Shown piece by piece: positions 1 to 6,924 of a stretch of 12,100 nucleotides of DNA. The DNA is from Collinsella sp. (GTDB lineage: Bacteria > Actinomycetota > Coriobacteriia > Coriobacteriales > Coriobacteriaceae), in contig JAIJJM010000027.1 in the NCBI GenBank assembly GCA_022728415.1, positions 1-12,100 on the forward strand, given 5' to 3'. Within the stretch, counting starts at the first letter, position 1. Every line of letters starts with the position of its first letter. The notes under the pieces were generated by a model. It did no database searches. It had not been told where the DNA came from and saw only the letters and a list, made by a program, of their open reading frames with translations. Position numbers and translations under genes: made by a program.

Positions 1-69
1 GCTCATCGCAGCGAGACTCAGTCCCTGCGCAACAAACAAAACCCTAATGGCGCGCCGTTGACCACGCAT
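1..69 (-). CDS. N-terminus of a probable membrane protein (partial), coupled to the isocyanide synthase-like gene
   Basis: On the minus strand an ATG at 69 overlaps the TAA stop of the preceding gene by one base (TAATG), the classic arrangement for translational coupling, and the frame stays open for all 23 codons to the window edge. The visible residues begin MRGQRRAIRVLFVAQGLSLA, a short basic stretch followed by a hydrophobic segment. That is the usual look of the first transmembrane helix of a transporter, for example of the major facilitator superfamily, but so few residues cannot identify a family. The coupling suggests that its product works with the upstream enzyme, perhaps as exporter of its product. 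The reading frame and overlap are seen directly; the transporter idea is inference. Confidence 0.55.
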   Translation of the reverse strand, partial: MRGQRRAIRVLFVAQGLSLAAMS

Positions 70-1238
70 TAGAAGCCTCCCCTCGTGTCCGCAGGAATCT
101 CTGAATAGTAAAGGATGTTGTTGGTTTCGCTATCGCGAATTTCATATTTTGCAGAGTCCCATGCAGTCTGTGTCGGCACGACACGGAACTTATCTCCTGT
201 TTTCCGCAACGTTGTCCCTTGCCAAGGAAACACAAATGTGCTGGCATTGACTAGATGAATTCCAAATTGTCCCTCTTTCGGGTGAACAGTTGCCCTGACG
301 CTTCCTGGGTAACGGCTTGACACAGCATCCATGATGCGCAAAGTGACTAGCTTGCACATGAACTCCCGCGCCTTGGATTCCGCTTTATCGTTCACCAATT
401 TCTTATATTGATTCCATAAAGCATCCGGGATGACACCATTGCCGCAACTTCTCATCAATGAATAGTCTTCAGTGAAGGTATTCACATTTGCAGACATATT
501 TGAAATCAAATACTTCACACGGTCGGTTTCACGATTCTTTTCCCACCACTTGGCAATCTCAGTGCTCACCGCGTTGAGAGTAGCCTGATATTCTTCCAAT
601 CGATCACCAATTACTGTGTCAAGCATATCAACGTACTTGAGCTCATCGGCGAGACCCATTTTTGCGATTGCGCGGCGAGCATCAGACGTGTATTGCTTAT
701 ACTCTGATGCATCAATATCACAAATATCTGAATAAATTTTTCCATCAGAAATAATGACAAAAGAAGACGGAACATCCATTAGCATCTGCACAATGCTGTT
801 GATGTAATGCAACCTCCTCAAGCAAAGCAATTCTCCGGCATCCAAATTGCGGTGTGCGACTTTCATCGGATTGGGAATCTTGAAGGGGAATGAGGGCAAA
901 GCGAACGTCACCCCCTCTTTTGAATCACCCAACACCTGAGTCAGATACTGTTCTACCCCTAAAGATTTTCCATTACGAATCTGCTTGGATGAAAGCACTT
1001 TAGCAGCCCGGCAAACAGGCGACAAAGTATGTATATCTTTCCATCTTTTATCGATAAGTTGACGAGCGTCTTCTTCTGCTGCCGCAGCTATCGCCCGATA
1101 ATCCACTTCAATGGATTGAACTTCAAACGTTGGCTTTGTTAATAAATAAGAATCCTTTTCCTTAATCTTCTCAGGCGGCGAAAGAAGTACATACCATGGA
1201 TCAAAATCGCTTGGCAGCTTAACTGCGGAATCAGTCAT
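69..1238 (-). CDS. DIT1/PvcA-family isocyanide (isonitrile) synthase-like protein
   Basis: A 389-residue protein with the sequence marks of the DIT1/PvcA family (pyoverdine/dityrosine biosynthesis; isocyanide synthases). Characterised members turn the amino group of an amino acid, usually Trp or Tyr, into an isonitrile using ribulose-5-phosphate as carbon donor. Visible family blocks in order: LPSFPFKIPNPMKV at 114-127 (family PxFPxKxxNxxKV), IISDGKIYSDI at 162-172, a charged helical region about 205-245, SVRATVHP at 313-320 (family RLSIHP) and FPWQG at 337-341 (family PWH). The His of PWH is Gln here and the protein is longer than typical PvcA by some tens of residues, so it may be a divergent branch. 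The start is fixed by AAGGGG at 1248-1253, 9 bases upstream of the ATG. No signal peptide or membrane segment is seen, so it should be cytosolic. The gene is visibly AT-richer than its surroundings (many AAA, ATA, TTA codons), suggesting transfer. Family assignment is from motif memory; substrate is unknown. Confidence 0.72.
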   Translation of the reverse strand: MTDSAVKLPSDFDPWYVLLSPPEKIKEKDSYLLTKPTFEVQSIEVDYRAIAAAAEEDARQLIDKRWKDIHTLSPVCRAAKVLSSKQIRNGKSLGVEQYLTQVLGDSKEGVTFALPSFPFKIPNPMKVAHRNLDAGELLCLRRLHYINSIVQMLMDVPSSFVIISDGKIYSDICDIDASEYKQYTSDARRAIAKMGLADELKYVDMLDTVIGDRLEEYQATLNAVSTEIAKWWEKNRETDRVKYLISNMSANVNTFTEDYSLMRSCGNGVIPDALWNQYKKLVNDKAESKAREFMCKLVTLRIMDAVSSRYPGSVRATVHPKEGQFGIHLVNASTFVFPWQGTTLRKTGDKFRVVPTQTAWDSAKYEIRDSETNNILYYSEIPADTRGGF

Positions 1239-1306
1239 TTGAAATCACCCCTTAACAAAAAGGGAACCCTCACTGCTGTGTTTCTGCAAGTTGGCATCCA
1301 CGATAT
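1239..1306. other. Short leader between the isocyanide synthase-like gene and the ISL3 element
   Basis: Only about 70 bp separate the gene start from the end of the inserted ISL3 element, so the element either took the place of the native promoter or pushed it away. A TTGCAG at about 1285-1290 on the minus strand could be a -35, but the matching -10 (TTCCCT) is poor. I see no convincing promoter, so transcription may start inside the element end. Confidence 0.35.
1248..1253 (-). promoter_or_regulatory. Ribosome binding site of the isocyanide synthase-like gene
   Basis: On the minus strand AAGGGG lies 9 bases before the ATG at 1238 and decides this start. No other ATG upstream in the frame is better placed. 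Confidence 0.7.
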
Positions 1307-1320
1307 GGACACTATTTTTC

Positions 1321-1345
1321 AGGCTCTTGTGTTGTTTTCGTGGGT
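1321..1345 (+). repeat. Left terminal inverted repeat of the ISL3 element
   Basis: AGGCTCTTGTGTTG followed by TTTTCGTGGGT; its inner 13 bases match the reverse complement of 2699-2721 exactly, and the outer AGGCT matches after a 2-base gap. Confidence 0.75.
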
Positions 1346-1441
1346 GTCGTCTCGTCGTTGAGCCGTTGATTATGAGGGTGTGAGGGGCGTTTCCTGTGGG
1401 TTTGTTTTTCGACCAAGAAAAAGAACCACAGAAAACGCCTT

Positions 1442-2699
1442 ATGAAGAACATATTCAAACGTTTGCTCAACGTCAGGGGCATGGTCGTCGAGGACATGTC
1501 CATCGACGATTCCCCGCTGCGCGACGCTCCGGTCCTGGTGGCGCGCGTCAGGTGCAGGAAGGCCGCGTTGCGTTGCTCGCGCCGCGGGCGCAAATGCCCG
1601 AAACACGACGACGGGGGCGGCGAAAGGCGTTGGCGGCACCAGGACTTCGGCTGCTATCGGGTCGAGCTCGTGGGTCCGGCTCCGCGTGTGGAATGCCGTG
1701 TGCATGGCGTGGTGGTGTCGCGGATTCCGTGGGCGGAGCCGGGCAGCCGGTTCGCGCGCGACTTCGAGATGGAATGCACGTGGCTGATGACGGTCGCCAA
1801 CAGGAAGACCGTGAGCGGTTTCCCGCATGTCGCGTGGAGGACCGCGGGCGACATCGCCGGACGGGTCGCCGGCCGGCCGGAATCCGGCATGCCATGCATG
1901 TTCGACGGGCTCACGGCGATCGGCGTGGACGAGACCAGCCACAGGAAGGGCCACACGTACATCACCGTCGTCGTCGACCACGAACGCAAGCGGGTGATCC
2001 GGGCGCACGACGGATACGGCAAACAGGTCCCCGACCTGTTCTTCGAAGAATTGACGCCGGAGCAGCGCGCCTCCATCAGGATCGTCACCGGCGACGGCGC
2101 CAGGTGGATCGACTCGTCCGTCGCCGAATACCGCCCGAACGCGGAGCGCGTGCTCGACTCATTCCACATCGTCTCCTGGATGACCGACCGCCTGGACCGG
2201 GTCAGGAAACGGTTGTGGAACCAGGCCAGGCGAGCGAAGGACAAGACAGCCGCGGAGGCGATGAAGGGCCTGAAATACGCCGTGCTCGGAAACCCCGGCG
2301 ACCTGACCGAGCGCCAATCCACGGCCCTCGCCACGCTCGCCGGCGTGGATCCCAAGGACCGGCCCTACCGCTCCCGGCAGCTCAAGGAACTCCTGCACAC
2401 GCTCCCGCACCAGCCCGCCGGCCAAGCCGAGGGGGGAACTCAAACGATGGATCAACCGGGCCAGCCACTCGCGCATCCCCGAGATCGTCGAACCATGCAG
2501 GAAGATCCGCAGGCGCCGGGACGACATCCTCGGAACCATCCGACTCGGCTACTCCAACGCGCGCCTGGAGGCGTTCAACAACAGGATCAAGGTCACCATA
2601 CGCATGGCCTACGGCTTCCACCACGTCGACAACCTCATCGCCATGATCAAACTCAGATGCTCCGGCCTACCCATCCGATTGCCGGTCCCCGTCCTCTAA
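1442..2699 (+). pseudogene. ISL3-family transposase, frameshifted
   Basis: The frame starting at ATG 1442 encodes an ISL3 transposase: a Cys-rich N-terminal zinc-binding part (C38, C45, C52 and following residues), then the DDE core with the first Asp at residue 163 (DETSHRKG) and the second at residue 218 (GDGARWID), followed by the LDSFHIV block. The frame is lost at a G6 run (2431-2436). If one G is removed, translation continues as GELKRWINRASHSRIPEIVE and through LEAFNNRIKVTIRMAYGF, carrying the catalytic Glu (codon 2568-2570), to a TAA at 2697-2699 beside the right inverted repeat. The unshifted frame lacks this Glu and reads on past the element. The protein is therefore almost certainly inactive, unless the extra G is a sequencing error in a homopolymer or slippage restores the frame. 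Confidence 0.88.
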
Positions 2700-2721
2700 C
2701 CCACGAAAACAGCAGAAGCCT
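2699..2721 (-). repeat. Right terminal inverted repeat of the ISL3 element
   Basis: Read on the minus strand this is AGGCTTCTGC then TGTTTTCGTGGGT, mirror of the left repeat. The last base of the transposase stop codon overlaps its inner edge. Confidence 0.75.
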
Positions 2722-2735
2722 CACAAAAAGACCCC

Positions 2736-2808
2736 ACATCGTTCCGCAATATGTTGGTTTGAGGAGCGACGCGAGGTTGGTTCGCCCGTGGATGTGTGTC
2801 GAATGCCG
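2736..2808. other. Short noncoding stretch between ISL3 element and hydrolase gene
   Basis: About 70 bp with no reading frame I can assign and no clear hairpin with a T run. The operon's original terminator region was probably displaced by the ISL3 insertion. Confidence 0.3.
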
Positions 2809-3369
2809 CTATACCAGGATTGATTCAGTATCGGTCACCGTGACCAGTGGCTCGAACAAGCGCATGGTGTTGAGCGCCAACTCCTGGTTTTCCGGAGTGC
2901 TGCCGGCACAGGCATCAGCCGGCACTCGTACTGCCACACCGCTGTCGGCAGCGGCGAGCACGGTGGTGAGCACGCAACAGTCGGTGGCCACACCGCAAAC
3001 CGTAATCTTCTTAGCTCCGCCGATTGCTTTAATCAACTGCGAACTCCACTTGCCGAATGTGGTGCGTTCTACCACCCGGCGCCCTTCAGCGAGCGCCGCG
3101 GTCTCATCGGTGAAGTCGTACATCGGATCATCCGGCGGTACCAAGAACTGCGGCCAGTCCTTGAAGTAGTCAATCCAAGCGTCCTTTGGCGGAATGGGCG
3201 CGACGTAGCGCGTGTAGACCACACGGTCGCCAAACGCCTTGGCCAATCTTTCGAACGGTTCGTCGGTACTGTAGTAGCTTCCGCCGGCGCAGGCCCAAGT
3301 GGACCACTTGCTTTCGGCAAATACTTTCTGGCGGTCAATGACAACCAGCCACTCGTCTTCAGCGATCAT
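2809..3369 (-). CDS. Isochorismatase-family cysteine hydrolase (nicotinamidase/ureido-amidase-like)
   Basis: A 186-residue cytosolic protein with the catalytic triad of the cysteine hydrolase superfamily: Asp12 in LVVIDRQKVF, Lys107 in ERTTFGKW and Cys132 in CGVATDCCVL, where the cis-peptide GVATD precedes the nucleophile. Members hydrolyse isochorismate, nicotinamide, N-carbamoylsarcosine or ureidoacrylate; the motifs do not decide between these. The AIPxP-like segment and the length fit amidases better than isochorismatase. The gene starts 33 bp after the permease stop and is the last gene of the operon, so the substrate is probably a base, or base breakdown product, brought in by the NCS1 permease. 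The end (TESILV) looks intact despite the ISL3 element 75 bp away. Confidence 0.88.
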   Translation of the reverse strand: MIAEDEWLVVIDRQKVFAESKWSTWACAGGSYYSTDEPFERLAKAFGDRVVYTRYVAPIPPKDAWIDYFKDWPQFLVPPDDPMYDFTDETAALAEGRRVVERTTFGKWSSQLIKAIGGAKKITVCGVATDCCVLTTVLAAADSGVAVRVPADACAGSTPENQELALNTMRLFEPLVTVTDTESILV

Positions 3370-3402
3370 CGTGCGTTCCTTTCCCTGCAGTTATGCCGCT
3401 TG

Positions 3403-4872
3403 TCACTTGGTTTCAGACAGAGTCGTTTCTAACTCCGGCAGGTCTTCCTCTTGTTTGGCGATGTCCTCACGCTGGAAAATCAATGCACCAAGCAGACCGA
3501 TGAGCAGCGCTATGATTACGCCAAGGTTGGCCGAGGCCCAGCTGCCGTCCTTGCCGCCGATCAGGAAGAGCAGATAGCCTTGCCAAGTCAACCAATCTGC
3601 GGCAGTGTTGACCACGAGGCCCCAACCGAGAATGGTACCGACGGCGAGGATGATGAACGACTTGACGTTCCACTTGCCGTAGCGGCCGTTCGGATCATAC
3701 AGGTCGGGGGCACTGTAGTCCTTTTTGCGAAGAATCACATCGGCCACAAACATGCCCGCCCACACGGCCATGGGCACACCCAGGGTGGTTAGGAAACCTT
3801 GGAACGGGCCAATGAAGGTATCGGAGAAGAAGGTCACGTAGACCACGCCCGCCACGGTGAGCGCGGCGGTCAGCCCAGCGGCCGCCGTACGGGGTAGTTT
3901 GACGCCGAAGCTCAGGAGCGCCAGTCCATTGGAGTAGTTGTCCATGATGGATCCGGACATGAGGCCCAGCACAGCCACGAGGGTGTATGGGATGAGGTAC
4001 CAAGTGGGCAGGATGGACGCCATGGCACCAATCGGGTCGTTGCCGACGTTGTCAGCGAGTTTGGCATTCGAACCAGCCAACAGCAGGCCGTAGAAGATGA
4101 GGAACACATTGGCGATGGACGCGCCGAACGTAGTCCAGAAGACGATGCCGCCATTGGACGCCTTGCGTGGCAGATATCGCGAATAGTCGGCCGCGATGTT
4201 CACCCACCCCAAGCCAAAGCCGGTCATGACGAAGAAGCAGCAGCCGAGCATGGCCGGCAGGCTGCCGGACGGGATCCGTCCGATGGCCGCGAAGTCGATG
4301 CGCCCCCAGCCGAGGATGAAGAATCCGACGGTGATCGCACCGGTCACGATGGTGATGACCTGTTGGCAACGCATGATCAAGTCATAGCCGAAGATGCCGG
4401 CGACCACCACCAGACCGACCACCACGATGGCGGAGATGAGCTTCGGCGCGGCACCGGAACCCCAGCCGAGTTTGGTGATGGTGGAAGACAGGGCAAGCAC
4501 CGCAGTGGCGGTCAGGGAAATTTCCCAGCCCAGTGTGGCAATCCAGCTCAACGCAGCCGGCACTTTGGCACCTTCCACTCCGAAAGTGGCGCGGGTAATC
4601 ACCATGGTCGGCGCGTTGCCGCGCTTGCCCGCTATGGAGATAATGCCCACCAGCAGGAACGATACGACCACGCCAATGATGGTCATGATGGTGGCCTGCC
4701 AGAAGGAAATACCGAATCCCAGAGCCCATGCGCCGTATGACATGGCAAACATGGAGATGTTCGCTGCGAACCAAGGCCAGAACATGCTGGCCGGTGTGCC
4801 TTTGCGCTCGTCTTCGGAAATTGTGTCGATGCCCTGCTCCTCGACAGCAAGGGCCCCTTTATCCTTACTCAT
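3403..4872 (-). CDS. NCS1-family permease (cytosine/purine/nucleobase type)
   Basis: A 489-residue integral membrane protein with about 12 hydrophobic helices, the first at about residues 28-52 (FWPWFAANISMFAMSYGAWA) and the last before a charged tail rich in Glu. The helix 2-3 region has GKRGNAPTMVITRATFG (82-98), which matches the NCS1 signature of a Gly-rich loop followed by R-x-x-FG. NCS1 carriers (CodB, PucI, Mhp1) bring in nucleobases, allantoin, hydantoins or thiamine-like compounds with H+ or Na+. The start at 4872 is chosen because AAAGGAG lies 10 bases upstream and the residues before it are not family-like; a start at 4944 would add 24 residues. It lies between the kinase remnant and the hydrolase. 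Substrate cannot be read from sequence; a nucleobase fits the context. Confidence 0.88.
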   Translation of the reverse strand: MSKDKGALAVEEQGIDTISEDERKGTPASMFWPWFAANISMFAMSYGAWALGFGISFWQATIMTIIGVVVSFLLVGIISIAGKRGNAPTMVITRATFGVEGAKVPAALSWIATLGWEISLTATAVLALSSTITKLGWGSGAAPKLISAIVVVGLVVVAGIFGYDLIMRCQQVITIVTGAITVGFFILGWGRIDFAAIGRIPSGSLPAMLGCCFFVMTGFGLGWVNIAADYSRYLPRKASNGGIVFWTTFGASIANVFLIFYGLLLAGSNAKLADNVGNDPIGAMASILPTWYLIPYTLVAVLGLMSGSIMDNYSNGLALLSFGVKLPRTAAAGLTAALTVAGVVYVTFFSDTFIGPFQGFLTTLGVPMAVWAGMFVADVILRKKDYSAPDLYDPNGRYGKWNVKSFIILAVGTILGWGLVVNTAADWLTWQGYLLFLIGGKDGSWASANLGVIIALLIGLLGALIFQREDIAKQEEDLPELETTLSETK

Positions 4873-4904
4873 TTCGTGAGGTCTCCTTTGCTCCATTGCA
4901 CTTT

Positions 4905-4942
4905 GCAGAAAGCTCCCATGTTGGCGAGAACGTTCTTTCTGC
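4905..4942. promoter_or_regulatory. Inverted repeat in the permease leader
   Basis: GCAGAAAG at 4905-4912 and CTTTCTGC at 4935-4942 are perfect 8-bp complements around a 22-base loop. It lies 33 bases upstream of the permease start, within the 113-bp gap between kinase and permease. It could be a leader hairpin, an internal processing site or an operator. No known riboswitch class is recognisable. Confidence 0.4.
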
Positions 4943-4947
4943 ATGAT

Positions 4948-4962
4948 CCCGCACCATGCGGG
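4948..4962. terminator. Hairpin after the kinase gene
   Basis: CCCGCA, a 3-base loop CCA, and TGCGGG form a compact 6-bp GC stem 23 bp after the kinase stop. Read on the minus strand it is not followed by a T run, so it is more likely an attenuating or mRNA-stabilising hairpin than a full terminator. Confidence 0.35.
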
Positions 4963-4985
4963 TGCACTACCTTATGGCCATGCTC

Positions 4986-5406
4986 TCACGACGAGAGCAG
5001 TTCCTTCACCTCCTTTCTTGTAGGGCATGTGGCCGGCCCCCGTCGTGTCACTGCGATGGAAGCCGCCGCATTGGCGGTTCTGACCGCCTCATGGAGCACC
5101 ATTCCGCGGCTCAGTTCGGCACACAGCACACCAGCGTGGCAGTCACCCGCACCATTGGTGTCGATGGCATGGGCCGGGAATCCCGAAACGAGTTCAGCAT
5201 CCATATCCGGCCGGACCAGCCATGCGCCGTCCTTGCCGACACGGACGATCAACGTGGAATCCAACAGATGCGCCATCCGTTCGATCAGGACACGGAACGC
5301 GAACCGGCCGACCGGTAATCCCAGACGCTTCGCGACAATAGTCGCCTCCCGTTCATTGCACGACCAGATCGGACGGTATCTGACTACTTCGATGCTCCTA
5401 TACATT
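4986..5406 (-). pseudogene. PfkB-family sugar/nucleoside kinase, 3' fragment (cut by IS110 element)
   Basis: The fragment encodes about 139 residues from MYRSIEVVRYRPIWSCNERE to the TGA at 4986. It holds the second half of a ribokinase-like kinase: the NEREA substrate/ATP region and the PfkB signature DTNGAGDCHAGV with the catalytic Asp and anion-hole Gly residues. The other half lies at 6941-7480 beyond the IS110-type insertion; joined, the protein would be about 320 residues, the normal family length. An ATG at 5403-5405 stands right at the junction but has no ribosome binding site. Joining the halves through the shared 9-bp repeat does not restore the frame: it reads GAC AAT GTA TAG, so there is also a one-base shift. 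Confidence 0.9.
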
Positions 5407-6663
5407 GTCAAATGTGTTGGAGTGTTGGCTTTGCCCGAGGATTGAGTCCATCCACTCGATGATTTGTCGTTCGAGTTCGGGCAGATCCCGAACCCCACGT
5501 TCGATCTCGCTGACGCGGCTGGACGGCACGCCCAACGCGTCGCCGACCTGTTGCTGGGTTTTGCCGAGCGAGACGCGCACTTCCCTCAGCCTGGCCCCGC
5601 GTTCGACGGCGGGTTCGCGTCCGGCTTCGCCGTTGCGGATCGCGATGAGCGCCCGGTAGACCTCGCGGGCGATGTAGCGCTTGAGACACCGCATGATCTC
5701 GAGTTTGCCCTTTCCCTCCTTGGTTTTCCTTACCACGTAGTCCTTGGTGGGTTGGTGGTGGCTCATGCGCACCAGGGCGACGTTATACAGGGCCCGGTTG
5801 CCCTGACGGTTACCGGATCTGTTCAACCGGTGCCGGTTGGTCTTGCCGCTGGATGCAGGCAGCGGGCAGGCGCCGCAGAGCTTGGCGAACGCCGCCTCGG
5901 AGCGGATTCGTTCCGGGTTGTCGCCGCCGATGACGGCCAGTTGGGCCGCCGACATGGTGCCCATGCAGTACACGTCGAGCAGGGGACGCGCGTTCTCTTC
6001 CAGAATCTGGCGCATGCGGCACTCCAGCACATCGGCCCTGTCGTGCAGTTCGCGCCATGACGACGCCAGCGTCTTCAGCGATGAGAGCACGTTCCGCTCG
6101 ACGATGCCACCGGAGGGACGGCAGGCCGCGAGCTTGCCGATCCGTCTCTTGGACGGCAGCGACCGGTACCTCTCCCTGATTCCTTCCGGAGCGGTGGTGA
6201 GCAACCCGGCAAGACAGTTCGATATGGCCGTCATGGAGGTGACGAGCTGCTCGCGTGCAGCGATCAGGTGGCGCAACGCCTCGCACCAACCGTCGGATGC
6301 CTTGGGCGTGCTGATCCCATCGCCGGCGAGCACGCTTCTGGCGGCGGCTATGGCGTCGATGGGATCGGACTTGCCGTCGCTGCGGCGCACGCTGCGTTTC
6401 GGCCGCAGCACCTCGTGCACGGTGTAGCCGGCTGCGGCGAGCCTGCGCGAGAGCGCGGCACCGTACGAGTTGGTGCCCTCGACGCCCACGCCCAGGCACA
6501 GGGCCGGGTCACCTATCATGGCGATCAGCCGTTCGTAGCCCTTCGGGTCCGCATTGAAGGTCTCGGTGTCGGTCACCCGCCCGTGTTCGTCGAGCAGGGC
6601 CAGTGTGTGGGTTGTTGAATGCGTATCCACTCCGGCGAGGATCGTTGGTATAGTCGACTTCAT
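5398..6663 (-). CDS. IS110-family DEDD recombinase with C-terminal XRE-like helix-turn-helix
   Basis: A 421-residue transposase/recombinase. The N-terminal RuvC-like DEDD domain shows D13 (GVDTH), E62 (GVEGTNSYG), D100 and D103 (KSDPIDAIAAAR). A coiled helical middle follows (about 115-235), then the Tnp domain: CMGTMSAAQLAVIGGD (233-248), FAKLCGACPLPASSGK (259-274) with the nucleophile Ser at 271/272, and HRLNRSGNRQGNRALY (278-293). Residues 352-410 are an added XRE/Cro-type helix-turn-helix (GKTQQQVGDALGVPSSRVSE), absent from ordinary IS110 proteins such as IS621. The start at 6663 has GAAAGGA six bases upstream; an ATG at 6738 gives an unlikely basic leader. The TAG stop at 5398-5400 lies in kinase DNA outside the element, so the last residues (NV) come from the target. 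All catalytic residues remain, so it may be active. Confidence 0.9.
   Translation of the reverse strand: MKSTIPTILAGVDTHSTTHTLALLDEHGRVTDTETFNADPKGYERLIAMIGDPALCLGVGVEGTNSYGAALSRRLAAAGYTVHEVLRPKRSVRRSDGKSDPIDAIAAARSVLAGDGISTPKASDGWCEALRHLIAAREQLVTSMTAISNCLAGLLTTAPEGIRERYRSLPSKRRIGKLAACRPSGGIVERNVLSSLKTLASSWRELHDRADVLECRMRQILEENARPLLDVYCMGTMSAAQLAVIGGDNPERIRSEAAFAKLCGACPLPASSGKTNRHRLNRSGNRQGNRALYNVALVRMSHHQPTKDYVVRKTKEGKGKLEIMRCLKRYIAREVYRALIAIRNGEAGREPAVERGARLREVRVSLGKTQQQVGDALGVPSSRVSEIERGVRDLPELERQIIEWMDSILGQSQHSNTFDNV
5407..5415. repeat. Direct repeat at the recombinase-3' edge of the IS110 element
   Basis: GTCAAATGT, identical to 6941-6949. It should contain the short core that IS110 recombination leaves at both ends, extended by similarity between donor end and target. 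Confidence 0.7.
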
Positions 6664-6760
6664 CGTCGGTCCTTTCATGCGTTTGTCGCGATGCCGTTGC
6701 CGATGGCTTCCGGCACAGACAGAACGTTGACGGGGCACGCTACCATGGTCTTGCTGGGAA

Positions 6761-6924
6761 CCGATGGAGCAACCACGCTCCTATGAGGTCATGTTCCATG
6801 GCCATCGGGTCGGTGGGCGGCGCGGGACAAATCAAAAACAGGACAGGTTCCAAGGAATCGTCAGTTCCGCCCGGGGTCACCGCACCGTCCATCATCCTTC
6901 ATTATCGCCGGTCAGCTAAACCGG
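6761..6924 (-). ncRNA. Candidate bridge RNA of the IS110 element
   Basis: The noncoding end upstream of the recombinase, read on the minus strand, gives three successive hairpins. First, a 5' stem CCGGT/ACCGG (6908-6924, 7-base loop). Second, a stem 6884-6890 with 6841-6848 (GGACGGT with ACC-T-GTCC), a large internal loop and a top hairpin GGAA/TTCC (6854-6868). Third, a perfect 7-bp stem CCGATGG/CCATCGG (6802-6808 with 6761-6767) closing a 34-base loop. The order 5' stem, target-binding loop, donor-binding loop and a length near 165 nt resemble the IS621 bridge RNA (about 177 nt). Pairings were found by eye; exact ends and guides are unknown. Confidence 0.5.

Larger units (their letters stand above)
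1307..2735 (+). mobile_element. ISL3-family insertion sequence, inactive
   Basis: The element is defined by a frameshifted ISL3 transposase and imperfect terminal inverted repeats. The best-matched repeat parts are 1321-1345 and 2699-2721, sharing the 13 bases TGTTTTCGTGGGT plus AGGCT. Beyond these both ends carry a T5 run and then GG, so the true tips are probably near 1307 and 2735. ISL3 elements usually give 8-bp target duplications; I could not find one, so the tips are uncertain by some 10 bases, or flanking DNA has changed since insertion. It lies just upstream of the isocyanide synthase-like gene and just downstream of the cysteine hydrolase gene. Confidence 0.8.

Noticed and set aside
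2431..2436. Programmed frameshifting in the ISL3 transposase
   Set aside because: ISL3 transposases are normally made from one frame and no downstream stimulatory structure is evident; an indel is simpler.
1299..2745. Target-site duplication around the ISL3 element
   Set aside because: No 8-bp repeat was found at any reasonable pair of tips; only a loose CGATATG/CAATATG similarity.
2700..3169. Continuation of the first transposase frame past the ISL3 element
   Set aside because: It arises only from the frameshift, lacks transposase features after 2436 and runs antisense through the hydrolase gene.
4873..4985. Known riboswitch upstream of the permease
   Set aside because: The hairpins do not resemble the cores of TPP, purine, preQ1 or guanidine classes that I can recall.
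5464..6618. Several plus-strand frames opposite the IS110 recombinase
   Set aside because: They are shadows of the conserved recombinase frame with no ribosome binding sites or recognisable motifs.
5394..6784. GCTCCTAT direct repeat (5394-5401 and 6777-6784) as the IS110 ends
   Set aside because: The kinase sequence resumes only at 6941, so 6785-6940 must belong to the element; the GTCAAATGT repeat fits both kinase edges.
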